Shown here piece by piece: positions 51,120-59,174 of a stretch of DNA of 64,000 nucleotides. Origin of the DNA: Halieaceae bacterium UBA5044 (lineage in GTDB: Bacteria > Pseudomonadota > Gammaproteobacteria > Pseudomonadales > Halieaceae). The stretch lies in the NCBI GenBank assembly GCA_002416125.1, contig DIBU01000011.1:95535-159534 (forward strand). Reading direction: 5' to 3'. Position 1 is the stretch's first letter, and the number at the start of each line of letters is the position of its first letter. The position numbers were made by a program, and so were the translations under genes. The notes under the pieces were generated by a model. It saw only the letters and a list, made by a program, of their open reading frames with translations. It had not been told where the DNA came from and did no database searches.

Positions 51120-52015
51120 GTTCGCTTGAGTCCCTCTGCCAGTGGCACTGCGGGCCGCCAGCCCAAAGTCTGGCGAGCGCAGTCCGCGCTGATGCTTACC
51201 CTGCTGGCATCCACCGTGCGGCCCAGTATATATTGTCTTCGCAAGGCTTGGCCGCTCGCCAGCTCGGCGAGGCTGAGAAGCTCGTTGAGGCTGACGCACT
51301 CGCCGCTGGCGGCGTTCAGTGTTCGTACTTCGCTTGCTGATGCCTGTTCCAGTGCGGCGAGCGTCAAGTCTACAAGGTCGTCAATATACAGGTAGTCGCG
51401 CACGGCGGAGCCGTCTCCCCACACGGTCAGTGCTTCGTCCCTTCTGATGCAGCCGAGGGCTGCTGGCACGATGCCGAAGCCTGCTTTTTCTGCCTGGCCG
51501 GGGCCGTAAACGTTGGAAGGCCTTATGATTGTTGCGCCTCCACCAAACTGCCTTGCCCAGGCTCCAATGAACTGCTCTGCGGCTACCTTCGCTGCACCAT
51601 GGTAGGAGCGAGGCCGCGGCAGGTCACTTTCACAAGAGGCCACCGCAGCCTGCTCGTCATAGATTGCACCGGCTGAAGAGAAATAGATGAGAGGTATGGA
51701 AGGGTGGCCCTGCAGCGCCTCAAGTGTAGCCATCAATGGCGCCAGGTTCTCGCTGAGCTCTGCAGACGGCTTGCCAGCACTGCTGCCCGGTGTGCTGCAC
51801 GCAGCTAGGTAAACCACGGCGTCGATGTCGCCCAGCGAGGTGGCCACCTCGGAGGGGTTGCGGCAATCGCTAGCAATCTGTTCGATACCCGGGAGGTTCA
51901 GGAGCTGTCCTCTGCGCGAAACCGCCTTCACTCGTGTGCCTTGGACATTAAGCGCTTGACACAGCGCTCTGCCGATGAAGCCTCCAGCGCCAATGACCAG
52001 CACACGGCTAATCAT
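51089..52015 (-). CDS. NAD-dependent sugar epimerase/dehydratase
   Basis: The 308-aa extended short-chain dehydrogenase shows VLVIGAGGFIGRALCQALN, YFSSAGAIYDE and RDYLYIDDLVDLTLAAL. The catalytic segment normally written YGxxK reads YHGAAK, with His at the place usually held by Tyr, though a Tyr is directly before it. This could change or remove activity. It may be a 4-epimerase of UDP-hexoses; the substrate is not clear. It overlaps the GT4 gene by 8 bp. Confidence 0.78.
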   Translation of the reverse strand: MISRVLVIGAGGFIGRALCQALNVQGTRVKAVSRRGQLLNLPGIEQIASDCRNPSEVATSLGDIDAVVYLAACSTPGSSAGKPSAELSENLAPLMATLEALQGHPSIPLIYFSSAGAIYDEQAAVASCESDLPRPRSYHGAAKVAAEQFIGAWARQFGGGATIIRPSNVYGPGQAEKAGFGIVPAALGCIRRDEALTVWGDGSAVRDYLYIDDLVDLTLAALEQASASEVRTLNAASGECVSLNELLSLAELASGQALRRQYILGRTVDASRVSISADCARQTLGWRPAVPLAEGLKRTWLWLNTTPL

Positions 52016-53132
52016 GGGCGTGTGTCAGCAGCTCGTTGTAGAGCGCTAAAAAGCGCGCCGCACAGTCATCCCATGTGCCGACGGCTTCCTGTGCCCAGTG
52101 TCGGGCGCTGGCGCCGTACTGCCCATTACCCGTCTCGTTTTCGAGGTTTTGCAATGCGGTAGCATAGCTTTCCCGGTCACTAACCAACTCGCCGGTGATG
52201 CTTTGTTGCACAAGGCTGGCGTGGGCTGGCATATCGGATGCGAGAATGGGCAAGCCTGCGGCCATGGCCTCCAGCATAACCTGCGGGCGGCCTTCTGCGT
52301 GCTCGCTGAGCGTTATCAGGCCGTGCGCCTTGGGGAACCACCGGGTTTCCAGCTGCACTGGAGTGGCGGGCCCGTGGTAGTGCACCCAGCTTGGGATTTC
52401 TGTTTGCTCCTGCATGGGTCCCAGAAGGTGCAACTGCCTAGATTTGCCCTTGAACAGCGGTTCTGACCATTCGAACAGTGGACCCAGTTTGTCGCGAGTC
52501 AGGCGGGTGACCGCCAACCATACCGGTTGCTTCGGCTCCAGTTTTCGTTCGATGTCATACCACAGGGGGTCGATGCCGAAGGGAACCGGTTGAACGTGTG
52601 CAATATCCCCGAAAGCCTTCTCGAGAGGCGCCTGCATCCACTCGGCATTGGGGCAGATGGTTACCGCACGTTGTCGCATCACTCGTCGTAGCAACGATTT
52701 CACCAATGGAAGCTGCAGTAGCTTCAAATCCGTCCCCAAAACCGTAACCAGCACCGGTTTTCCATCGGCAGGAAGCGGCAGAGCCGTTTGCAGCCAGTTC
52801 AGGTGGTAAAGATCGGTTTGTGACTCTCTGCGAAACGTTGAGTGAAGGGAGCGCAATAGTTTGAGTGGCGCAGTTAAACCACTGAGGCTGCGGCTTCTCA
52901 TCAGATGTGCGATGCCCCCGGCGGCCATGAGTTCGGAGAGCATGCGCTCTTCATCATGGTTGGGGAGGTAGCGCACGTTGTCTGGCAAGGGGCCCGGTGG
53001 GGCCCACAAGGAGAGTTGAATATCCGGGCGGCGGGCCAGTGCATCGACCAGATGGCGGATGAATACCCCGCGCCAGTCGCTGGTGTCCGCAGGATAGGAG
53101 GTTGCAGCGCAGAGCACCTTGATGGGGGCCAC
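52008..53132 (-). CDS. Family 4 glycosyltransferase
   Basis: The 374-aa GT-B enzyme shows an N-terminal acceptor domain (VLCAATSYPADTSDWRGVFI) and the GT4 donor-site block LSEHAEGRPQVMLEAMAAGL at about residues 274-293, which contains the E-x7-E motif. A retaining mechanism is expected. It is the first gene of the minus-strand glycosyl group and lies 28 bp from dxs. Confidence 0.85.
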   Translation of the reverse strand: MAPIKVLCAATSYPADTSDWRGVFIRHLVDALARRPDIQLSLWAPPGPLPDNVRYLPNHDEERMLSELMAAGGIAHLMRSRSLSGLTAPLKLLRSLHSTFRRESQTDLYHLNWLQTALPLPADGKPVLVTVLGTDLKLLQLPLVKSLLRRVMRQRAVTICPNAEWMQAPLEKAFGDIAHVQPVPFGIDPLWYDIERKLEPKQPVWLAVTRLTRDKLGPLFEWSEPLFKGKSRQLHLLGPMQEQTEIPSWVHYHGPATPVQLETRWFPKAHGLITLSEHAEGRPQVMLEAMAAGLPILASDMPAHASLVQQSITGELVSDRESYATALQNLENETGNGQYGASARHWAQEAVGTWDDCAARFLALYNELLTHAHD

Positions 53133-53160
53133 GTGTCAGGCGCCCTCGGTGTTCAAGCGA

Positions 53161-55107
53161 TCACCCCACCACCGGCACAGCATTGGCCCGAACCTCGCCA
53201 TGCGCAAGCTCCACGTCGATCAGGCGGGATTCCACCGCTGTCACAATACCCGCCGCGTCCAGTCCGGCCGCTGCGTATTGCTCGGCCTGGCTGCCGTGCT
53301 CCACAAACGCATCTGGAATGCCCAGATGCAGACAGGGCGTGTCGACGCGCCTCGCCGCGAGTAGTTCGTGAACCCCGCTGCCCGCACCACCGGCAATCGC
53401 GTTGTCTTCCACGGTGACCAGCAAGTCGTGCTTCCCAGCAAGCGCCAGCACCAGGGCTTCATCCAGCGGTTTCACCCAGCGCATATCAACCACCGTGGCA
53501 TCCAGGGCAGCTCCGGCTTCGAGCGCTGCCGGCAGCACGGTGCCGAAGGCCAGAATCGCCACGCGATGGCCCTCGCGCACGGTAACAGCCTTGCCGATGG
53601 GCAGCTCAGTCATGGTTTCCGCAATCAGTGCACCCTTGCCCGTGCCGCGCGGGTAGCGGACTGCCGCGGGGCCCGCGTGCTGGTAGGCCGTGTAGAGCAT
53701 TTGCCGACATTCATTCTCATCGGAGGGCGCGCCTATCACCATGTTAGGGATGCAGCGCAGGTAGCTGAGATCGAAGGCGCCATGGTGGGTGGGGCCGTCC
53801 TGGCCCACCAGGCCAGCGCGGTCGATGGCGAAGGTGACGTCCAGGTTCTGGATGGCGACATCGTGGATGAGCTGGTCGTAGGCCCGCTGTAAAAAGGTGG
53901 AGTAGATTGCCACAACGGGCTTCAGGCCATCGCAGGCCATGCCAGCCGCCAGGGTGACGGCGTGCTGCTCGGCGATGGCAACGTCGTGGTAGCGCTGGGG
54001 GAAGCGTTCGGCGAATTCCACCATGCCTGACCCCTCACACATGGCTGGCGTTATGCCCGCGAGCCTTGGGTCCCGCTCGGCCATGTCGCACAGCCAGCGC
54101 CCGAATACGTCCTGGAACTTGGGCTTGCGCGGTGCAGCGGGCGGAGCGGGCAGGTTGGCCTGCGGTCCCTTGGGTACAGCTTCGATCTTGTTGATGGCGT
54201 GGTAGCCCACCGGGTCTTTTTCCGCCGGTGCGAAGCCCTTCCCTTTCATGGTGCGGATGTGCAGGAACTGGGGCCCTTCCAGGTCCTTCATGTTCTCCAG
54301 GGTTTGCAGCAGTTGCGGCAGGTCGTGGCCGTCCAGCGGGCCAATGTAGTGCCAGCCCAGCTCTTCAAACAGGGTGCCGGGAGCAACCATGCCCTTCATA
54401 TGCTCTTCGGTGCGCTTGGCCAGGTCCCAGGCGGGTTTGATGCGCTTGAGGATCCTCTTGGAGCCCTCTCGCAGGCTGATGTACGTCTTGCTGGCCCATA
54501 TCTTGGCGAAATAGGTGGCGAGGCCGCCGGTGTTGTGGCCGATGGACATCTGGTTGTCGTTGAGGACCACCAGCATGTTGGGCCGCACATGGCCCGCGTG
54601 CGCCAGCGCTTCAATGGCCATGCCGCCCGTGATGGCGCCATCGCCGATCACCGCGACAACATGCCGGTCAACGCCTTGCTGCCGTGCGGCAAGGGCCATG
54701 CCCATGGCGGCGGAGATGCTGGTCGATGAGTGGCCCACCCCGAAGGTGTCGTACTCGCTCTCGCTGCGCTTGGGGAAGCCCGCGAGGCCGCCGGACTGGC
54801 GTATGCTGCGCATCTGCTGCATGCGCCCGGTGAGAATCTTGTGCGGGTAGGTTTGGTGGCCAACGTCCCACACGATGCGGTCTTGTGGTGTGTCGTATAC
54901 AGTGTGCAGTGCCACGGTCAGCTCTACCACACCGAGGCCGGCACCAAAGTGGCCGCCGCTCTGCCCGACGCTGTAGAGAAGATAGGCGCGCAGCTCTTCG
55001 CACAATTGCGCCAGCTCTGTCTCGTTCAGCGTGCGCAGGGAGCGCCCCTGATCGACGGCGCTCAGTAGGGGCGTGGTGGGAAGTGTGACGGGAATATCGC
55101 GTAACAT
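53161..55107 (-). CDS. dxs: 1-deoxy-D-xylulose-5-phosphate synthase
   Basis: Dxs makes DXP from pyruvate and glyceraldehyde-3-phosphate with TPP, the first step of the non-mevalonate isoprenoid pathway. The 648-aa product has VWDVGHQTYPHKILTGR, GVGHSSTSISAAMGMALA, VIGDGAITGGMAIEAL and the C-terminal transketolase domain (VGQDGPTHHGAFDLSYLRCI). E. coli Dxs is 620 aa. In many relatives it directly follows ispA; here it ends the minus-strand stretch on the far side of the island. Confidence 0.96.
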   Translation of the reverse strand: MLRDIPVTLPTTPLLSAVDQGRSLRTLNETELAQLCEELRAYLLYSVGQSGGHFGAGLGVVELTVALHTVYDTPQDRIVWDVGHQTYPHKILTGRMQQMRSIRQSGGLAGFPKRSESEYDTFGVGHSSTSISAAMGMALAARQQGVDRHVVAVIGDGAITGGMAIEALAHAGHVRPNMLVVLNDNQMSIGHNTGGLATYFAKIWASKTYISLREGSKRILKRIKPAWDLAKRTEEHMKGMVAPGTLFEELGWHYIGPLDGHDLPQLLQTLENMKDLEGPQFLHIRTMKGKGFAPAEKDPVGYHAINKIEAVPKGPQANLPAPPAAPRKPKFQDVFGRWLCDMAERDPRLAGITPAMCEGSGMVEFAERFPQRYHDVAIAEQHAVTLAAGMACDGLKPVVAIYSTFLQRAYDQLIHDVAIQNLDVTFAIDRAGLVGQDGPTHHGAFDLSYLRCIPNMVIGAPSDENECRQMLYTAYQHAGPAAVRYPRGTGKGALIAETMTELPIGKAVTVREGHRVAILAFGTVLPAALEAGAALDATVVDMRWVKPLDEALVLALAGKHDLLVTVEDNAIAGGAGSGVHELLAARRVDTPCLHLGIPDAFVEHGSQAEQYAAAGLDAAGIVTAVESRLIDVELAHGEVRANAVPVVG

Positions 55108-55167
55108 GGTCAGATTTTAGCGTATTCGGAGAGGATTGCGATCATTTCCGTGTGTTAGCACTGCCAC

Positions 55168-55563
55168 TTACTCGTCGCCCGGCAGTTCCTTGAAACGGTG
55201 GATCTGTCGCCGCTGCTTCTTGGTCGGCCGGTGCAGCGGTCGTTCTATCATGCCCCCGGCAGCCTTGCGGGCCTCGGTCTCACTCTCGCGGCGCGCGACA
55301 CTGGCCTCGGTTTCGGTATAAAGCTGGCGGGCCTCCGGGGCGCCACGGCGCTGGTCGGAGAGCGCGTCGACGATCACTTCCCGCAGGTCCCAGCCCTGAC
55401 GAATCAGCAGTCGGTCACCCACGGTGATTTCCTTGGACACCTTGATGCGTTGCCCATCCAGTTGCACCTTGCCCCCCTCGATGGCGGTTTTGGCCAGGCT
55501 GCGGGTTTTGAAGAAGCGCGCCGCCCACAGCCATTTATCGATGCGAAGTTTGTGCTCGCTCAC
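55168..55563 (-). CDS. hslR: Heat shock protein 15 (S4 domain)
   Basis: Hsp15 binds 50S subunits that still carry peptidyl-tRNA and returns them to the translation cycle. The 131-aa protein has the S4 RNA-binding start LRIDKWLWAARFFKTRSLA, then KVQLDGQRIKVSKEITVGD. A basic C-terminus follows (HRPTKKQRRQIHRF). E. coli Hsp15 is 133 aa. It overlaps the HAD gene by 4 bp, the same neighbour as in E. coli (yrfG-hslR). Confidence 0.92.
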   Translation of the reverse strand: MSEHKLRIDKWLWAARFFKTRSLAKTAIEGGKVQLDGQRIKVSKEITVGDRLLIRQGWDLREVIVDALSDQRRGAPEARQLYTETEASVARRESETEARKAAGGMIERPLHRPTKKQRRQIHRFKELPGDE

Positions 55564-56237
55564 GTTATAGCACTCGCAGAATGAGCATCCGGCATGATCT
55601 CATCAAAGTGATGGATGCCGGGGAAACGGGTGTCCAGACGCTTCTGCAGCTGACTGTCGGGTTGCAGCAGGGTGAGCAGGTGGGCAATGCCATAGTCATG
55701 CGCTGACTGCAGCACACTCTCGGTATCGTCAATCAGCAGGGTGCGAGCGGGGTTGAACGGGTGCAGCGCCTGCAGGGCGTGCCAGAAGGCCTGATCCTCC
55801 TTGGGTGCGGCGAGATCGTGCGACACCACCAAGCGGTCGAACCACGGTGTGATATCCACCTGGGCCATCTTGATATCCAGTGTTTTGCGGTGGGCGTTGG
55901 TCACCAGTACCACTTCGCGGGGGCCGGCGTGCAGCCGCTGCAGAAACTCGAGGGCGTGGGGCCGCAGCCGTATCATGTGCCGCAGTTCCTGCTTCAGCGC
56001 CGGTACATCCATGTCCAGTTGCGCGCTCCAGTAATCCAGCGAATACCAGTCCAGCGTGCCCTGGCGGCCATCGAAACGCCCGTGCAGGGCAGCGGTGGCA
56101 TCTGCTGCCGGGATACCGTGTTTCTCCGCATACAGGCGGGGCAGGTGGTCCAGCCAGAAGTAATTGTCGAAGTGCAGGTCCAGCAGGGTGCCGTCCATAT
56201 CCAGCAGAACTGTATCGATGCTGTCCCAGTTGATCAT
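55560..56237 (-). CDS. yrfG: HAD hydrolase, GMP/IMP nucleotidase YrfG-like
   Basis: The 225-aa protein has HAD motif I VLLDMDGTLLDLHFDNYF (the DxD nucleophile), motif II VLVTNAHRKTL and motif III-IV LIDDTESVLQSA. The YrfG group in E. coli dephosphorylates GMP and IMP. The name rests on size, motifs and the hslR neighbour; the substrate is inferred. Confidence 0.85.
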   Translation of the reverse strand: MINWDSIDTVLLDMDGTLLDLHFDNYFWLDHLPRLYAEKHGIPAADATAALHGRFDGRQGTLDWYSLDYWSAQLDMDVPALKQELRHMIRLRPHALEFLQRLHAGPREVVLVTNAHRKTLDIKMAQVDITPWFDRLVVSHDLAAPKEDQAFWHALQALHPFNPARTLLIDDTESVLQSAHDYGIAHLLTLLQPDSQLQKRLDTRFPGIHHFDEIMPDAHSASAIT

Positions 56238-56405
56238 GCCAGCGGCTCATCGTTGTTTCGAGGCAGCCTAGTATGCCGTTTTTCGGCCCGAGCCGCATGC
56301 CGGGGGCTGGGAGCAGGCGGGGTTTACCCCGGGCAAGGGGTCGGCGCGACAGCGCGCAGCAAAACAGGGTGTTACAATCGCCGCTGGATTCTGCAGGTGC
56401 TCGCC

Positions 56406-57275
56406 GTGCACGATTTAACCACGCTCATCCCTCCGCTTCTCGAACTCTGCCGGACGGCAGGAGAGCTGATCTGTGAGCATTATCACGCCCCCGGCGACAG
56501 TGGTCTGCGCGCCAAAACGGATAATTCCCCACTCACGCACGCCGATATGGATTCCCATACCTGCCTGCGCGATGGTCTGGCGGCGCTCACGCCCGACCTG
56601 CCGCTGCTCTCGGAGGAGTCATCTCCCGCGCAGAAGGCCCGCCGTCATGCCTGGGCCCGCTTCTGGATGGTGGACCCGCTGGATGGCACCAAGGAGTTCA
56701 TCGCCGGTACGGGCGAGTTCACCATCAATATCGCGTTGATCGACGCGCACCGGCCTGTGCTGGGGGTGCTCTATATACCGCTGCAGAAGGTCGCCTGTGT
56801 GGGTGTACCGGGCAAACTGTCGGCGCGTTTCACGGCGGACACCCGGGGCGGATGGCAGCAGCAGGCGCTGGCGACCCGGGCGCTGGGCGACGCTCCGGGT
56901 GGTGTGACGGTATTGGCCAGCCGGCGCCATCGCAATGCCCAGCTGGATGCCTGTCTGGCGTGGCTGGAGTCGCGTTGTGGCACCCTACAGCGCGAAAACA
57001 GCGGCAGTGCCCTCAAGTTCTGCCAGTTGGCGGAGGGGCGAGGGGATGTCTATCCGCGGTTTTCGCCCTGCTGTGAATGGGATGTTGCGGCCGGCCAGGC
57101 GGTGGTGGAGGCGGCCGGGGGCAGTGTGCTCGGTATGGACGGCCTGCCGCTGCGTTACAACTGCCGGGATTCGCTGCTGAGCCCGCATTTTCTGGCGGTT
57201 GGGGAGGCGCACAACGCGCTCTGGCCGGCGCTGCTGGAGCATCAGCGGCAGGTTGCCGGCGACGCCTCTCGGTGA
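56406..57275 (+). CDS. cysQ: 3'(2'),5'-bisphosphate nucleotidase CysQ
   Basis: CysQ hydrolyses 3'-phosphoadenosine 5'-phosphate produced in sulfate assimilation. The 289-aa product has the inositol-monophosphatase-family motif DPLDGTKEFIAGTGEF (about residue 94) and CEWDVAAGQAVVEAAG near the C-terminus, both metal-binding. The start is GTG 56406, with GTG 56397 as alternative. The reading frame stays open far upstream, but that part is antisense to yrfG and is rejected. Confidence 0.93.
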   Translation: MHDLTTLIPPLLELCRTAGELICEHYHAPGDSGLRAKTDNSPLTHADMDSHTCLRDGLAALTPDLPLLSEESSPAQKARRHAWARFWMVDPLDGTKEFIAGTGEFTINIALIDAHRPVLGVLYIPLQKVACVGVPGKLSARFTADTRGGWQQQALATRALGDAPGGVTVLASRRHRNAQLDACLAWLESRCGTLQRENSGSALKFCQLAEGRGDVYPRFSPCCEWDVAAGQAVVEAAGGSVLGMDGLPLRYNCRDSLLSPHFLAVGEAHNALWPALLEHQRQVAGDASR

Positions 57276-57367
57276 GCGAAGACTAACGGGGTGCTTGTGC
57301 CGACAAACCCGGAAGGTATAGAGTTGAACACGATCAGGACACGGCGAGTGCAGGAGCCAGCCCCACA

Positions 57368-57622
57368 ATGAACGAGCCACCGCGCATCCCATTTGGACGC
57401 GGCCACGTTGAAACCGACGCCGCCAACGAGGAACCGACGCCCGCCATGCGGCTGATGGAGCTGATGGCGCGGCACCGTGCGCTGGATGAAAAGATCGAAG
57501 AGCTCTATGAGTTCCCCTATAAAAACCAGATTCTCCTGCAGCGCCTGAAAAAGGAAAAACTGCGTCTGAAGGACGCCATTGAACACCTCAAGGATGATCT
57601 TATTCCCGACCTCAATGCGTAG
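57368..57622 (+). CDS. DUF465 / YdcH family small protein
   Basis: The 84-aa protein has a Pro-rich start and the DUF465 helix pattern: MRLMELMARHRALDEKIEEL followed by LKKEKLRLKDAIEHLKDDL. Family members are about 70-75 aa and their role is unknown. It precedes a metallo-beta-lactamase-fold gene by 34 bp and may share its promoter. Confidence 0.82.
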   Translation: MNEPPRIPFGRGHVETDAANEEPTPAMRLMELMARHRALDEKIEELYEFPYKNQILLQRLKKEKLRLKDAIEHLKDDLIPDLNA

Positions 57623-57656
57623 GGGTCACCGTCGTATCCGCAAAGAAGGACGTCCC

Positions 57657-58604
57657 ATGTCGTTGAAACGAAAACAGATCTTTCCCACCTTGCCCGCAGG
57701 GCAGCGCGTCTCGCTGTCGGCTGTGCTGCTGGGCGCAGCGCTGTCCCTGGCCGCTGCTGTGCCAGCCCAGGCAGACAACCACGAACCCCTGCCCGAGGTG
57801 ACCTCCACGCCGCTGACCGGCACACTGCACCTGCTGCAGGGGCGTGGCGGGAATGTTGTCGCCTCGGTGGGTGAGGACGGGCTGCTGATCATCGACGACG
57901 ATTACGCGAACATGGTACCCGCTTATGAAGCGGCGCTGATCGACCTCGCCGGCGCGGATGCCAACCCGCGGTTTGTCTTGAACACCCACTGGCACTCCGA
58001 CCACACGGGTGGCAACCTGTTCTGGGCAGATCGGGGCGCGGTTGTGGTCGCTCACACCCGGGTGCGTGAGCGTATGGCGACACGGCAGGACATGCCGGCA
58101 ATGAACCGCGTGGTGGAACCCAGCCCCAAGGGTGCTTTGCCGGTGGTTACCTACGGAGATTCCGTGGCCGTGCACTTCAACGGTGACGATCTGGAGGTGC
58201 AGCACTATGCCGCGGCCCACACCGATGGCGACAGCGTGGTCTACTTTACGGCGGAGAACGTGGTGCACATGGGGGACCTGTTCTTCAAGGATCGTTTCCC
58301 CTTTGTGGATATCGGCTCCGGCGGTACGGTGCCCGGCTATATTGCCGCGGTAGAGGCGGTGCTTGAGCGTGTTGACGGCAGTACCGTAATCGTTCCCGGC
58401 CACGGCAGCCTGGCCACGAAGGCGGATCTGGAGCGCTACCTCGACATGCTGCAGCTGACCTCCACCTTTGTCGCCGACAAACTCGCGGCGGGTGAGTCGG
58501 TGGAGTCGATCACCGAAGCCGGCCTTGGCGAGGTGTGGGCCAGCTGGGGTGGCGGGTTCATCAACGAAGCTACCTGGATCAGCTTCATCGCCAACAGTCC
58601 CTGA
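57657..58604 (+). CDS. Periplasmic metallo-beta-lactamase-fold hydrolase
   Basis: The 315-aa precursor has a signal peptide (VSLSAVLLGAALSLAAAVPAQA region, cleavage near residue 38). Metal ligands are in NTHWHSDHTGGNLFW (HxHxDH), YAAAHTDGDSVVYF and IVPGHGSLATKADLE. Such proteins act as lactonases, glyoxalases or other esterases; a true beta-lactamase is only one option. An AAGAAGGA site precedes ATG 57657. Confidence 0.85.
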   Translation: MSLKRKQIFPTLPAGQRVSLSAVLLGAALSLAAAVPAQADNHEPLPEVTSTPLTGTLHLLQGRGGNVVASVGEDGLLIIDDDYANMVPAYEAALIDLAGADANPRFVLNTHWHSDHTGGNLFWADRGAVVVAHTRVRERMATRQDMPAMNRVVEPSPKGALPVVTYGDSVAVHFNGDDLEVQHYAAAHTDGDSVVYFTAENVVHMGDLFFKDRFPFVDIGSGGTVPGYIAAVEAVLERVDGSTVIVPGHGSLATKADLERYLDMLQLTSTFVADKLAAGESVESITEAGLGEVWASWGGGFINEATWISFIANSP

Positions 58605-58606
58605 TC

Positions 58607-58627
58607 CGCAGCCGTGGGCAGGCTGCG
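58607..58627. terminator. Possible hairpin between the convergent MBL-fold and ogt genes
   Basis: CGCAGCC (58607-58613) pairs with GGCTGCG (58621-58627), leaving a 7-nt loop. No T-run follows on the plus strand beyond TTA. It lies exactly between two convergent stops and may act as a transcription stop or protect the 3' ends. Confidence 0.3.
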
Positions 58628-59113
58628 TTAACGACTGCGCGTCGGCAGACTGCCCTCCAGTTCCAGCAACAGTCTCTTCGCCTCCAGCCCACCGGCAAAC
58701 CCGGTGAGGCTGCCGTCGGCGCCTATTACCCGGTGGCAGGGCACCACGATCGGCAGCGGGTTGCGGCCGTTGGCGGCGCCCACAGCGCGCACCGCATGCG
58801 GGTTCCGTAGCGCGCAGGCAATGTCCCGGTAACTGCGCAGTTCGCCCCAGGGAATCTCGCGCAAGGCCTGCCAGACCGCCTGCTGGAACGCCGTGCCCCC
58901 CGCCGCGAGCGGCAGGTCGAATGCGCGCCGCTGACCGGCGAAATACTCCGTCAACTGCAGGCTGGCCAGTTCCAAGACAGCGCAGGCGCCGTCGTCCGGC
59001 GTGTACGCCCCGTGGCGGCCGGGAAAATGAATGGCGCTGAGGTGTGACCCCGTTGCGACCAGTTGCAGTGGTCCAAGGGGGCTGTCTATCACGCGTGCTG
59101 TGGTGATGGGCAT
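58628..59113 (-). CDS. ogt: Methylated-DNA-[protein]-cysteine S-methyltransferase
   Basis: Ogt removes O6-methyl groups from guanine by transferring them to its own cysteine. The 161-aa protein has the active site PIVVPCHRVIGADGSLTGFA and the helix-turn-helix arginine-finger region FQQAVWQALREIPWGELRSY. Start ATG 59113; a longer frame into the ada-alkA intergenic region is rejected. It sits beside the Ada-AlkA fusion, forming an alkylation-repair locus. Confidence 0.95.
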   Translation of the reverse strand: MPITTARVIDSPLGPLQLVATGSHLSAIHFPGRHGAYTPDDGACAVLELASLQLTEYFAGQRRAFDLPLAAGGTAFQQAVWQALREIPWGELRSYRDIACALRNPHAVRAVGAANGRNPLPIVVPCHRVIGADGSLTGFAGGLEAKRLLLELEGSLPTRSR

Positions 59114-59174
59114 GGTGGGGGTGTCCTGGTTTGAGGGCTCGGGGGCGGGTGCGCCTTCGGGCAGCGTCGGCCGG

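Noticed and set aside
55761..56405. Upstream extension of the cysQ frame by more than 200 codons
   Set aside because: It is antisense to yrfG; the CysQ family starts near 56406.
57657..58604. True beta-lactamase (antibiotic resistance)
   Set aside because: The HxHxDH motif is common to many hydrolases of this fold, and nothing in the sequence or context specifically supports a beta-lactam substrate.
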